From Streptomyces barringtoniae (GTDB lineage Bacteria > Actinomycetota > Actinomycetes > Streptomycetales > Streptomycetaceae): a stretch of DNA of 64,000 bases. A model generated the notes under the pieces. The model was not told where the DNA came from. It searched no databases and worked only from the letters and a program-made list of their open reading frames with translations. Shown piece after piece: positions 50,506 through 58,870 of the stretch (its first letter is position 1; every line of letters starts with the position of its first letter). A program made the position numbers and the translations under genes. The stretch lies in assembly GCF_020819595.1 (NCBI RefSeq), contig NZ_JAJHNP010000008.1, forward strand, positions 124,001 through 188,000. Reading direction: 5' to 3'.

Positions 50506-52620
50506 TCAACGGGCCGTCGCCGTGTCAGGGGGTTCCTGGGCGCCGGGCGACGGGCCGGTGAGGTCGGGTCGAGGCTCCGGCTGCGGCGTTGCGTCTGCGG
50601 TGGGGTCCGAGCCTGCCGTGGGCGTGGGGTCTGCAGTGGGCGAGCCTGCAGTGGCCGATGAATCCGCCATGGGCGTTGAGCCTGCCGTGGTCTTCGACTC
50701 TGCCGGGGGAATCGACTCCGCACGCGGCATCGACTCCCCACGTGGCGTCGGCTCCGCGCCGGGCGTCGACTCCGCGCCTGGCGGCGGCTCGGCCGGATCC
50801 GTCGATTCCGTGGAGGACGCTGGAGGGGCTGCGGGGCTTGCCCAGGCTTCGGGCAGGTCGCAGGGGGCGGCTGCCTCGCGCAGGGCCGCCCAGCGTGAGG
50901 CGCGGGCGAGGTCGTCGTGCCAGTCCGTGGGGAACGCGTCGTCGGCCGGGAGGAAGTCGTACATCTCCTCTTCGTCGGGAACGGCCACCACTGGCCGGGG
51001 GGCGGGGGTCCTGTCCTTGCCCGACTCCTTGGTCCTGCCCGAGTCCTTGGTCCTGCCCGAGTCCTTGGTCCTGCCCGAGTCCTTGGTCCTGCCCGGCTCC
51101 TTCGCCTTGGCTGATTCCTTTCCCTTGGTCGCCTCCTCCTCCCGACCCGCCTTCTCGGCCTCGGCGGTGGTGGTCTTCTCCTGCTTCTCCTGCTTCTCCT
51201 GCTTCTCCTGCGCCTTCGCCGCCTGTGTCGTCCTCCCCTGTTCCTTTCCGCTCCCGGAGGTCTCCGTCCCCGTCCCCTGCGCCGGGATCTGCCCGCCCCG
51301 CGCGCGCCCGGCCCACAGCCGGCACGCCCGTACGACCAGCGCCACCGGCATCCCGAACAGCGCCGTCCACGCCCCCGCCGCTCCCCCGGTCTGCCACCAC
51401 ACCGGCCCGAAGCGGGCCAGCGCGGACACGCCCAGCGGGCCGCCGGCCAGGTCGGCGAGCAGGGCGAGGCAGGCCGCGCAGAGCGTCGCCGTCAGCAGCA
51501 CCACCCCGGCCGTACCGGCGACCGACCAGCGGGCCGACGCCGGTGCACCCTCCGGCCGTCCTACCGCCCCGCGCGCCACGAACCACCCCGCCGTCATCCC
51601 GGCCGCCACCGGCACCAGCCCCGCCGCCCAGTTCGGCGGCGTACCGGCTCCGGCGTCCGGCACCGCCGCCAGCAGGGGGAAGGGCGGCAGCAGCGGGGCC
51701 GGGTCGGAGGCGAAGGGTTGCACCACATGCCCGACGCCGAGGAGGAAACCGGGGCCGAGGGCGTAGGACGCGGCCCACAGCGCCGCGTTGGGGATCAGCG
51801 CGACGCCGAGCAGGAGCACGGCGAACCGCCCCGTCCACCCCTCCGTCAGCTGGACGAAGGACGCCCGCGCGACTCCGCCGTGCCACACCAGGGACACCCC
51901 GAGCAGCAGCGCCCCGCCGCCGAGGAGCACCGCCGTGGCGGCACCGGTGGCGCGTACGGCCGTACCCAGCCGGGCGCGCTCGTCCGCGCCGAACAGCACC
52001 CGCCGCACGCGCCCCGGCAGCACGCCCAGCGCGCTCAGCACCGGCTCGCGCGGACGGCCGTACGCCGACCACACCCCGGCCGCCGCCGAGCCCGCCGCGA
52101 CCAGCGGCAGACACACCGTCACCCAGGACCAGGAGGGCTGCAGTTCGCCGCCCGAGCAGTACAGCGCGACCGCGCCGCCGACGCCGAGGTAGCCGAGGAC
52201 GACCCCGGTCCACGCCGTGTGCGCCGGTACCGGCGGCGGGCCGTCGGCTTCGGTGGGCGCGTCCACCGCGTCCCTGGCCGCCCGGTACACCAGCCACACG
52301 GGCAGCACGAGCAGCAACAACGGAGTCACCCCCACCGGCATGGGCGCGCCGGAGAGCGTCTCGGTGCGGACCAGTTCGACGCCGTGGGCCAGCAGCCACA
52401 GCGCCCCGGCGACATGCAGTGCGCCGCCCGGACCGCTGTCGGGATACGGCGAGCTGACCCACAGCACCATCAGCAGCGCGGCGAAGGAGGCGAAGCCGAG
52501 TCCGGCGGCGACGGCGCCGCCCAGCAGGCTCGCGGCCAGTCCGGGCTCGCGGTCCCGCATCCGGGTCAGCAACGGCGACAGCGAGGGTCGGCGAGCGGTC
52601 ATCAGATTCACGTACGCCAT
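50506..52620 (-). CDS. DUF6350 family membrane protein with long charged repetitive tail
   Basis: The N-terminal 410 residues or so hold about ten hydrophobic helices (GLAASLLGGAVAAGLGFASF to FGMPVALVVRACRLWAGRAR), matching the actinobacterial DUF6350 (cell-division-associated PerM-like) family. The rest (about 290 residues) is hydrophilic and repetitive: EKQEKQEKQEK, then RTKDSG units, then a Pro/Ala/Ser/Glu-rich end. The start could be 52638 (GTG), 52620 or 52602; 52620 is used provisionally. It is divergent from the HTH-sigma gene. Confidence 0.8.
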   Translation of the reverse strand: MAYVNLMTARRPSLSPLLTRMRDREPGLAASLLGGAVAAGLGFASFAALLMVLWVSSPYPDSGPGGALHVAGALWLLAHGVELVRTETLSGAPMPVGVTPLLLLVLPVWLVYRAARDAVDAPTEADGPPPVPAHTAWTGVVLGYLGVGGAVALYCSGGELQPSWSWVTVCLPLVAAGSAAAGVWSAYGRPREPVLSALGVLPGRVRRVLFGADERARLGTAVRATGAATAVLLGGGALLLGVSLVWHGGVARASFVQLTEGWTGRFAVLLLGVALIPNAALWAASYALGPGFLLGVGHVVQPFASDPAPLLPPFPLLAAVPDAGAGTPPNWAAGLVPVAAGMTAGWFVARGAVGRPEGAPASARWSVAGTAGVVLLTATLCAACLALLADLAGGPLGVSALARFGPVWWQTGGAAGAWTALFGMPVALVVRACRLWAGRARGGQIPAQGTGTETSGSGKEQGRTTQAAKAQEKQEKQEKQEKTTTAEAEKAGREEEATKGKESAKAKEPGRTKDSGRTKDSGRTKDSGRTKESGKDRTPAPRPVVAVPDEEEMYDFLPADDAFPTDWHDDLARASRWAALREAAAPCDLPEAWASPAAPPASSTESTDPAEPPPGAESTPGAEPTPRGESMPRAESIPPAESKTTAGSTPMADSSATAGSPTADPTPTAGSDPTADATPQPEPRPDLTGPSPGAQEPPDTATAR
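51019..51100. repeat. Tandem 18-base repeats in the DUF6350 gene
   Basis: Four near-identical units of GAGTCCTTGGTCCTGCCC (plus-strand reading) encode RTKDSG repeats in the charged tail. Confidence 0.85.
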
Positions 52621-52716
52621 GCTCCCAACGGCACACACATTCCCGTCGTAACAGGCGAACCGCCGTAGTGTCGCTCAATATACGTTTATGTTCTTTTCCG
52701 CACGGAAGGGCGTACG

Positions 52717-53793
52717 GTGACGACGCAGAATGCTGCCAGTCCGCTGCCACCGCCGCCGGAGCGCCGACGCCTGCGCCGCTCCCGGTCGCTGACGCGGGCT
52801 CAGGTCGCCGCCCGGGTCGGCGTCAGCCGCTCGACGCTGCGCGCGTGGGAAGCCGGCCGCCGCGTCCCGCGGGGCGACGAGGGCGAGGCGTACGCCCGGC
52901 TGCTGACGACGTTCGTCCTCCAGCAGACCGTCGAGAGGGCGACAGCCGTCGAACCGGACCCCGGCCCGGAGACCCCTCTGGCGGACGCTCCCGATCCGCT
53001 GACGCCCGCTCAGGCCTTCGACGCGCTCTACGCGTTCTGCGCCCCCGCCCTCGTACGCCAGACCTATCTGCTCACCGGACGCCGGGAGCTGGCCCGCGAG
53101 GCCGTGGAGCGGGCGTTCCAGCTGGCCTGGCAGCGCTGGCCCGAGGTGGCCCGGGACCGGGATCCGGGCGGCTGGGTGCGGGCGGCGGCGCACGACTGCG
53201 CGCTCTCCCCCTGGCACCCCTTCCGGCCCCGGTACCGGCACCCGGAGCCGGCGCCCACCGACCCGGCCGACCGGGCGCTGCTGCGGGCCCTGCTGGAGCT
53301 GCCGCCGACGTACCGGCGCACGCTCGTCCTGTACGACGGTGTGGGCCTCGACCTGCCGGAGACGGCGGCGGAGACCGAGGCGAGCACGCCGGCCGCCGCG
53401 AGCCGGCTGACCCACGCCCGCGACGCGCTGGCCGCGCGGCTGCCGGAACTGGCCGACCCCGCCGAGTTGCATCGCCGGCTGCTGGTGCTGGCCTCGGCGG
53501 AGCGGTTGCCGGCGGCCGGGCCGGAGCCGGTACGCCGGGAGAGCGAACGGCGGAACGTGTTCTGGACGCGCGCGGCGATCGCGTTCACGGTGGCGATCAT
53601 CGGCGCGACGACGCTCACGGTGCGGTCGGCACCGACGCACTACGAGGCGCCGATCGCGCCGGCGCAGGCGGTGCAGGGGGTTCCGCCGGTGGGGGTGATG
53701 GGGCCGCTGTCGCGCGAACAACAGGCGTTGCGGGCGAAGTTGCGGAGCGCTGCCGCGAAGGGGCCGGACCGGCTGACTGCGGAGGCACGATAG
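52717..53793 (+). CDS. HTH/sigma-70-like protein with C-terminal transmembrane helix
   Basis: This 358-aa protein has an XRE-type helix-turn-helix (LTRAQVAARVGVSRSTLRAW, EAGRRVPRGDE; about residues 25-60). A sigma-2-like segment follows (FDALYAFCAPALVRQTYLLT, then EAVERAFQLAWQRWPEVARD; about residues 105-165), and a sigma-4-like segment (LLELPPTYRRTLVLYDGVGL, then DLPETAAETEASTPAAASRL; about 185-240). A hydrophobic helix near residue 290 (FWTRAAIAFTVAIIGATTL) precedes a C-terminal region. It starts at GTG 52717 after GAAGGG. It is divergent from the DUF6350 gene. Confidence 0.75.
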   Translation: MTTQNAASPLPPPPERRRLRRSRSLTRAQVAARVGVSRSTLRAWEAGRRVPRGDEGEAYARLLTTFVLQQTVERATAVEPDPGPETPLADAPDPLTPAQAFDALYAFCAPALVRQTYLLTGRRELAREAVERAFQLAWQRWPEVARDRDPGGWVRAAAHDCALSPWHPFRPRYRHPEPAPTDPADRALLRALLELPPTYRRTLVLYDGVGLDLPETAAETEASTPAAASRLTHARDALAARLPELADPAELHRRLLVLASAERLPAAGPEPVRRESERRNVFWTRAAIAFTVAIIGATTLTVRSAPTHYEAPIAPAQAVQGVPPVGVMGPLSREQQALRAKLRSAAAKGPDRLTAEAR

Positions 53794-53825
53794 GGCCGGC
53801 CGCCGTGGGGGTGCTCACCCGTGGC

Positions 53826-53881
53826 CGGGCGCGGGGGCATGGTGGCTGATCGTGCGGTTCCCCGCGCCCCTGGGGAGCTGC
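53826..53881 (-). repeat. REP-like dispersed element, copy C
   Basis: The minus-strand reading has GCTCCCCAGGGGCGCGGGGA, then AACCGCACGATCAGCCACC and a GC-rich tail. It shares the GGGGCGCGGGGAAC core with copies A and B. It lies between the convergent HTH-sigma gene and sucD. Confidence 0.65.
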
Positions 53882-53904
53882 GGTGCGGCACGCGAAACGC
53901 CGGA

Positions 53905-53933
53905 AGGCCCGCCCCGGCCGACGGGACGGGCCT
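53905..53933 (-). terminator. Probable terminator of sucCD
   Basis: Nearly perfect inverted repeat (AGGCCCGCCCC with GGGACGGGCCT, one mismatch) 22 bases beyond the sucD stop. Strong GC stem, no T-run. Confidence 0.6.
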
Positions 53934-53954
53934 GCCAACGGTCGACCGAGAAGC

Positions 53955-54839
53955 TCAGCCGCCCAGGATCTCGCGGGCGAGCTTCGCCGTCTCGGTCGGG
54001 GTCTTGCCGACCTTGACGCCCGCGGCCTCCAGGGCCTCCTTCTTGGCCTGCGCCGTGCCGGAGGAGCCGGAGACGATGGCGCCGGCGTGACCCATGGTCT
54101 TGCCCTCGGGCGCCGTGAAGCCCGCGACGTAACCGACGACCGGCTTGGTCACGTTCTCCTTGATGAACGCCGCGGCGCGCTCCTCGGCGTCGCCGCCGAT
54201 CTCACCGATCATCACGATGAGCTCGGTCTCCGGGTCGTCCTGGAACGCGGCCAGGGCGTCGATGTGGGTGGAGCCGATGATCGGGTCGCCACCGATGCCG
54301 ACGGCCGTCGAGAAGCCGATGTCGCGCAGCTCGTACATCATCTGGTACGTCAGCGTGCCGGACTTCGACACCAGGCCGATGCGGCCCGGCTTGGTGATGT
54401 CGCCCGGGATGATGCCGACGTTCGACTGGCCCGGGGTGATGATGCCGGGGCAGTTCGGGCCGATGATGCGGGTCTTGTTGCCCTTCTTGCCGGCGTACGC
54501 CCAGAAGGACGCCGAGTCGTGCACGGCGATGCCCTCGGTGATCACGACGGCCAGCGGGATCTCGGCGTCGATGGCCTCGACGACCGCGTCCTTGGTGAAC
54601 TTCTCCGGCACGAAGATGACGGAGACGTTGGCGCCGGTCTTGTCGATGGCCTCCTTGACGGAGCCGAAGACGGGTACCTCGGTGCCGTCGAAGTCCACGG
54701 TCTGACCCGCCTTGCGCGGGTTCACGCCGCCCACGACGTTCGTGCCGTCACCGAGCATGAGCTTGGTGTGCTTCATGCCGGTGGAGCCGGTCATGCCCTG
54801 GACGATGACCTTGCTGTCCTTGTTGAGCCAGATAGCCAT
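53955..54839 (-). CDS. sucD: Succinyl-CoA ligase alpha subunit
   Basis: The alpha subunit of succinyl-CoA synthetase (succinyl-CoA plus NDP to succinate plus NTP), 294 aa. VIVQGMTGSTGMKHTKLML is the CoA-binding start. The phosphohistidine is in AGHA-type segment MGHAGAIVSGSSGTAQAKKE, with GPNCPGIITPG and the catalytic Glu in the middle. It is the second gene of sucCD, 28 bases after sucC. Confidence 0.97.
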   Translation of the reverse strand: MAIWLNKDSKVIVQGMTGSTGMKHTKLMLGDGTNVVGGVNPRKAGQTVDFDGTEVPVFGSVKEAIDKTGANVSVIFVPEKFTKDAVVEAIDAEIPLAVVITEGIAVHDSASFWAYAGKKGNKTRIIGPNCPGIITPGQSNVGIIPGDITKPGRIGLVSKSGTLTYQMMYELRDIGFSTAVGIGGDPIIGSTHIDALAAFQDDPETELIVMIGEIGGDAEERAAAFIKENVTKPVVGYVAGFTAPEGKTMGHAGAIVSGSSGTAQAKKEALEAAGVKVGKTPTETAKLAREILGG

Positions 54840-54867
54840 GGTGTGTTGGTGTCCTCGTCCTGAGTGC

Positions 54868-56046
54868 TTACTTGGCGGCGGCCAGCTCGGCGGCCTTGTC
54901 GGCCGCGCCGTCCATGGTGTCGACGCGCTGCACCAGCGGGTGGTTGGCGTCGGTGAGGATCTGCCGGCCCAGCTCGGCGTTGTTGCCGTCGAGGCGGACG
55001 ACGAGCGGCTTCTCGACCTTCTCGCCGCGGTCCTCCAGGAGCTTCAGGGCCTGCACGATGCCGTTGGCGACCTCGTCACAGGCGGTGATGCCACCGAAGA
55101 CGTTGACGAAGACGGACTTGACGTCCGGGTCGCCCAGGATGATCTCCAGGCCGTTCGCCATGACCTGGGCGGAGGCACCGCCGCCGATGTCCAGGAAGTT
55201 GGCGGGCTTGACGCCACCGTGCTTCTCACCGGCGTACGCGACGACGTCCAGGGTGCTCATGACGAGACCGGCGCCGTTGCCGATGATGCCGACCTCGCCG
55301 TCGAGCTTGACGTAGTTGAGGTTCTTCTCCTTGGCGGCGGCCTCGAGCGGGTTGGCCGCGGCCTTGTCGTGGAGCTCCTCGAAGTCGGGGTGGCGGAACT
55401 CGGCGTTGTCGTCGAGCGACACCTTGCCGTCGAGGGCGATGACCTCGCCGGAGGCGACCTTGGCCAGCGGGTTCACCTCGACCAGGAGGGCGTCCTCCTT
55501 GATGAAGGTGTCCCACAGCTTGACGAGGACGTTCGCGACCTTGTCCGCGACCTCGGCCGGGAACTTCGCGGCCGCGACGATCTCGCGGGCCTTGGCCTCG
55601 TCCACACCGTCGATCGGGTCGATCGGCGTCTTGGCGACGGCCTCCGGACGGGTGGCCGCCACCTCCTCGATCTCCATGCCGCCCTCGACGGAGGCGATGG
55701 AGAGGAAGGTGCGGTTGGCACGGTCGAGGAGGAAGGAGACGTAGTACTCCTCGAGGATCTCCGGAGCGGTCTCGGCGATCATGACCTTGTGGACCGTGTG
55801 GCCCTTGATGTCCATGCCGAGGATGTCCGTCGCGCGGGCGACGGCCTCGTCCGCGGAGGCGGCCAGCTTGACGCCACCGGCCTTGCCGCGACCACCGACC
55901 TTCACCTGCGCCTTGACGACGGACTTGCCGCCCAGACGCTCGGTGATCTCGCGCGCCGCCTCAGGCGTGTCGATGACTTCACCGGCCAGCACCGGTACAT
56001 CGTGCTTGGCGAAGAGGTCCCTCGCCTGGTACTCGAACAGGTCCAC
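54868..56046 (-). CDS. sucC: Succinyl-CoA ligase beta subunit
   Basis: The ATP-grasp beta subunit, 392 aa, with MDLFEYQARDLFAKHDVPVL at the N-terminus, VVKAQVKVGGRGKAGGVKLA, ALLVEVNPLAKVASGEVIAL with the nucleotide-site acids, and GIIGNGAGLVMSTLDVVAYA, FVNVFGGITACDEVA at the C-terminal half. The first gene of sucCD; the promoter region lies to the right. Confidence 0.97.
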   Translation of the reverse strand: MDLFEYQARDLFAKHDVPVLAGEVIDTPEAAREITERLGGKSVVKAQVKVGGRGKAGGVKLAASADEAVARATDILGMDIKGHTVHKVMIAETAPEILEEYYVSFLLDRANRTFLSIASVEGGMEIEEVAATRPEAVAKTPIDPIDGVDEAKAREIVAAAKFPAEVADKVANVLVKLWDTFIKEDALLVEVNPLAKVASGEVIALDGKVSLDDNAEFRHPDFEELHDKAAANPLEAAAKEKNLNYVKLDGEVGIIGNGAGLVMSTLDVVAYAGEKHGGVKPANFLDIGGGASAQVMANGLEIILGDPDVKSVFVNVFGGITACDEVANGIVQALKLLEDRGEKVEKPLVVRLDGNNAELGRQILTDANHPLVQRVDTMDGAADKAAELAAAK

Positions 56047-56226
56047 GCGCTTCCGTCCCTATCAGTGATCTCGCGGTTCGTTGGATGCGTGGGCGTGCCG
56101 CGAAGGGCAACGTGACGTCCGCTTGTCACAAGGGAGGCGCACACGGTGTCCGAGCGCGCGGCATGTCCGTCTCGCAGGTTATCGCCGCTTGCGGGGGCGC
56201 CCTAAATCGAGGGTCACACACGAGCG

Positions 56227-56240
56227 GTGATACCTGTCAC
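56227..56240. promoter_or_regulatory. CRP-like site upstream of sucCD
   Basis: GTGA-TACCTG-TCAC is an exact match to the GTGA-N6-TCAC pattern of CRP-family sites, 181 bases upstream of the sucC start. Streptomyces have a CRP homologue, but no binding data are available here. Confidence 0.45.
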
Positions 56241-56299
56241 ATGATGCCTGGTTTCCTGGCACGGCGTGCCGAGAGGGGCGGCCTTGGTGGCGATGTGCG

Positions 56300-56335
56300 A
56301 GGCCTCACCGGGCTGGGGTTGACCCGGTGAGGCCT
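56300..56335 (-). terminator. Hairpin downstream of the repetitive secreted protein gene
   Basis: AGGCCTCACCGGG and CCCGGTGAGGCCT arms, a perfect 13-base stem with a 10-base loop. Probably ends the leftward transcript from 58664-56499. No T-run. Confidence 0.65.
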
Positions 56336-56498
56336 CTGGGGCGGCCCCGGTGGCACCGGGGCCGGGGCGGTTGATCCCCACCCCAATGGGGACCACCCGC
56401 CCGGGCCGCGGGGCCCCGGCCGGACGGGCCGACGGCATTCGGCCATCCGGGTCCGGACACCCCGCGGAGCGATTGGGGCTCTCAGCCCTGTTCGGAGC

Positions 56499-58664
56499 TC
56501 AGCCCTGGTACGGGATGCCCTGTGCGGAGCCCCGCACGCCGTACCCGTCCCGGAAGTCCCGCAGGGGTACGGCCGGACGGGCGACCCCTTCGGCCCCGCC
56601 GACGGCGTGCCCGGCGAGCGAGCCACCGGCGTCCCGGACGGTGCCGTGGACGTCGTGGGCGAGGCCTCCGGCCTGCCGGCCGACCGGCGCGGCCGCACCG
56701 GCGACACCGGCCGCGAAGGCCCCGGCCTCGCCCGCGACACCACGGCCCAGCCCGCCGGCGCTCCCGCCGACCCCACCGGCCACCGGCAGCACGACCCCGG
56801 TGACCTGACCGGCCAGGGGCGCCACGGTTCCGGTGGCGGTGCCGGACACATGGTGGGCAGCACCCGTCGCAGTGCCGACCGCCTGGTACACCGTCCCCGT
56901 GGCCGTGTCCGCCGTCTGTGCGGCGGCGTACGTCGCGGTGCCGGCCGCCTGGTACACCCTCCCGGCAGCCGTACCCGCCACCTGGTGGGCAGCACCCGTC
57001 GCAGTGCCGGCCGCCCGGTACGCCGTCCCTGTGGCCGTGTCCGCCGTCTGGTGGGCAGCACCCGTCGCAGTGCCGGCCGCCTGGTGCACCGTCCCCGTGG
57101 CCGTGTCCGCCGTCTGTGCGGCGGCGTACGTCGCGGTGCCGGTGAGCGGTGCCGTCGCACCGGTGACCCCGGCCGTGAAGGGCGGCAGCTGGGCGGTGGC
57201 GCCCTCGGCGAAGGCTCCGGTCTGCGTGGTCACACCGTGCGCGAGCGGGGGTACGGCGCCGACGATGCCGCCCGCGAAGGGGGGGACGTCACCGGCCAGG
57301 CCGTGACCGAGGGCACCCGCGTCCACGACGGCCTGCCCGGCGACCGGCACGACCCCGTGCACGGCACCGGCGGCCACCGGCGGCAGCACCGCGTCCATGG
57401 CGTCCCGCCCGACCTGCCCGGCCGGCCCACCGGCGTACGCCGTCGCACCCGCGCCCACCGGCCGCACATCGCCGACGGCGCCCGTGGCGACCCCGTGCAC
57501 GCCGTGGACGGCGCCCTCTACGGTTCCGTACCCACCGGACACGGATCCCTCGGCGACGCCCAGCGCCCCGGCGACGGCGCCCCCGGCGACCCCGTGCACG
57601 GCGGTGACGGTGCCCTGGGCGGTTCCGTACCCACCCGCCACCGCGTGCCCGGCCGTGCCCCGGACGCCCGTCGCCGCCCGGCCGGCGACCGGCACGGCGC
57701 CGTTCACCGCCGTGGCGGCCACCGGCGGGACAGCCGCGGCGGTCGTCTCGTCCACCACCGGGGTGACGGCGCCGGGCACGGCCCGGACCGTGCCGACGAC
57801 GCGCTCCTCGGCGCCGGTGGCCGTACCGGTGAGATGTGCGGGCACACCGGCGACGGAGGCCTCGCCCGCGCCGACCGCCCCGGCCGCGGTGCCGCGCACG
57901 GCGTTCGTGGCACCGGAGGTCCGGCCCTGCGCCGCGACGACGGTCTGCTGGGCCGTCGTCCGTACGACGCCCTCGACGCCCCGCGCCTTCAGGCGCGCGG
58001 CCGCCTGGGTGGCCTGGAGCTTGCTCTGGACGGCGGCCAGGGCCTCCTCCACCTCGGGAGCGAAGGAGGACAGCGGGCCGAAGAGGTAGTCGATCTCGTC
58101 CTCGGAAGCGCCCTGGGCAACGGCCCGGGACGCGGTCGAGGCGGCATGCGCGGCCGTGTGGGCGGCATGGGCGACGCCGCCGTCGAGGTGCGTGCCGCCG
58201 ACGTGCGCGCTGTCGACCTGTGCGCCGTCGGCCTGGATGTGCACCCGCGCCTTGCGGGCCGCCTGAGCGCCCTGGAAGGCCTCTGCACCCCGGATCCTCG
58301 CGGCGGTCGGGACCTTGGCGTCGACGTAGCGGCGGGCCTGGTCGGTGGTGCCGGTGCCGGTACCGGTGCCGGTCTTCGCGGTCGAGGCGGCCGAGCCGGC
58401 CGTGCTTGTCAGGCCGGAGACCGTGTCGGTGACCGTGCTGGTGACGGTGTTCCGGACGCCGGAGACGGTGTCGTGGACGCCGGTGAGGACGCCGTCGACC
58501 GTCCCGGCGACGGAGTCGGTGACGCCGTCGGCCGCGGTGCCCGCGTCCGGCACGGTGACGGAGGTGGCGGACAGCTCGTCGGCGCTGGCGACGGTCGAGC
58601 CGAGCGCCCAGGCACCGGTGACACCGGCGGCTATCACGATCGAACGACGGATGTTCTTGTTCAT
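56499..58664 (-). CDS. Large repetitive secreted protein (Ala/Gly/Thr/Val-rich)
   Basis: This 721-aa protein has a signal peptide (MNKNIRRSIVIAAGVTGAWA, cleavage near VASADE). The rest is highly repetitive and nearly free of Cys and Trp. An N-terminal section has TV-rich units (DTVSGVRNTVTSTVTDTVSG), a middle region resembles a short folded helix pair (EDEIDYLFGPLSSFAPEVEE), and a long C-terminal part consists of units such as TATGAAHQTADTATGT and GTATYAAAQTADTATG. Starts at ATG 58664. The nature of the protein is unknown; an extracellular matrix or spore surface role is a guess. Confidence 0.75.
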   Translation of the reverse strand: MNKNIRRSIVIAAGVTGAWALGSTVASADELSATSVTVPDAGTAADGVTDSVAGTVDGVLTGVHDTVSGVRNTVTSTVTDTVSGLTSTAGSAASTAKTGTGTGTGTTDQARRYVDAKVPTAARIRGAEAFQGAQAARKARVHIQADGAQVDSAHVGGTHLDGGVAHAAHTAAHAASTASRAVAQGASEDEIDYLFGPLSSFAPEVEEALAAVQSKLQATQAAARLKARGVEGVVRTTAQQTVVAAQGRTSGATNAVRGTAAGAVGAGEASVAGVPAHLTGTATGAEERVVGTVRAVPGAVTPVVDETTAAAVPPVAATAVNGAVPVAGRAATGVRGTAGHAVAGGYGTAQGTVTAVHGVAGGAVAGALGVAEGSVSGGYGTVEGAVHGVHGVATGAVGDVRPVGAGATAYAGGPAGQVGRDAMDAVLPPVAAGAVHGVVPVAGQAVVDAGALGHGLAGDVPPFAGGIVGAVPPLAHGVTTQTGAFAEGATAQLPPFTAGVTGATAPLTGTATYAAAQTADTATGTVHQAAGTATGAAHQTADTATGTAYRAAGTATGAAHQVAGTAAGRVYQAAGTATYAAAQTADTATGTVYQAVGTATGAAHHVSGTATGTVAPLAGQVTGVVLPVAGGVGGSAGGLGRGVAGEAGAFAAGVAGAAAPVGRQAGGLAHDVHGTVRDAGGSLAGHAVGGAEGVARPAVPLRDFRDGYGVRGSAQGIPYQG
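56820..57140. repeat. Coding tandem repeats inside the secreted protein gene
   Basis: Imperfect repeats of about 48 bases (containing GGTGGGCAGCACCCGTCGCA and GTCCGCCGTCTGTGCGGCGG) recur several times and encode the TATG/AAHQ and TATYAAAQTAD units. Confidence 0.75.
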
Positions 58665-58683
58665 GGCGTGCGTCAAGCCCTTC

Positions 58684-58722
58684 GGAAACGGCTGGAAACG
58701 TCTGGAACGTCTGGAATCGGCT
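58684..58722. repeat. Four 9-10-base direct repeats upstream of the secreted protein gene
   Basis: Plus-strand units GGAAACGGCT, GGAAACGTCT, GGAACGTCT and GGAATCGGCT lie head to tail, 20-58 bases upstream of ATG 58664. Their position suggests a regulatory array in the leader or promoter. Confidence 0.6.
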
Positions 58723-58870
58723 GGGGGTGCCGTCCGGAGACCGCTGACCGCCGGTCGCGCTGAACGCGTCGACGGCCGCAGCGCTGATCGCTGGAAGGGT
58801 CCGGACGGACGGGGCAGACCTGTTCCGCCCCCGCGCGACAGGTCCGTGGCGGGGAGGTCGGCCCTGTTGC

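Larger units (their letters stand above)
56047..56498. other. 452-base intergenic region upstream of sucC, with hairpins and a CRP-like site
   Basis: From left to right this gap holds a GTGAC-N8-GTCAC repeat (56112-56129), a GTGA-N6-TCAC site (56227-56240), a 13-base-arm hairpin (56300-56335) and further GC-rich inverted repeats (for example GGCCCCGGTG/ACCGGGGCC). No gene is seen in it. The first half is the likely sucCD promoter, the second half belongs to the end of the gene at 56499. Confidence 0.5.
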
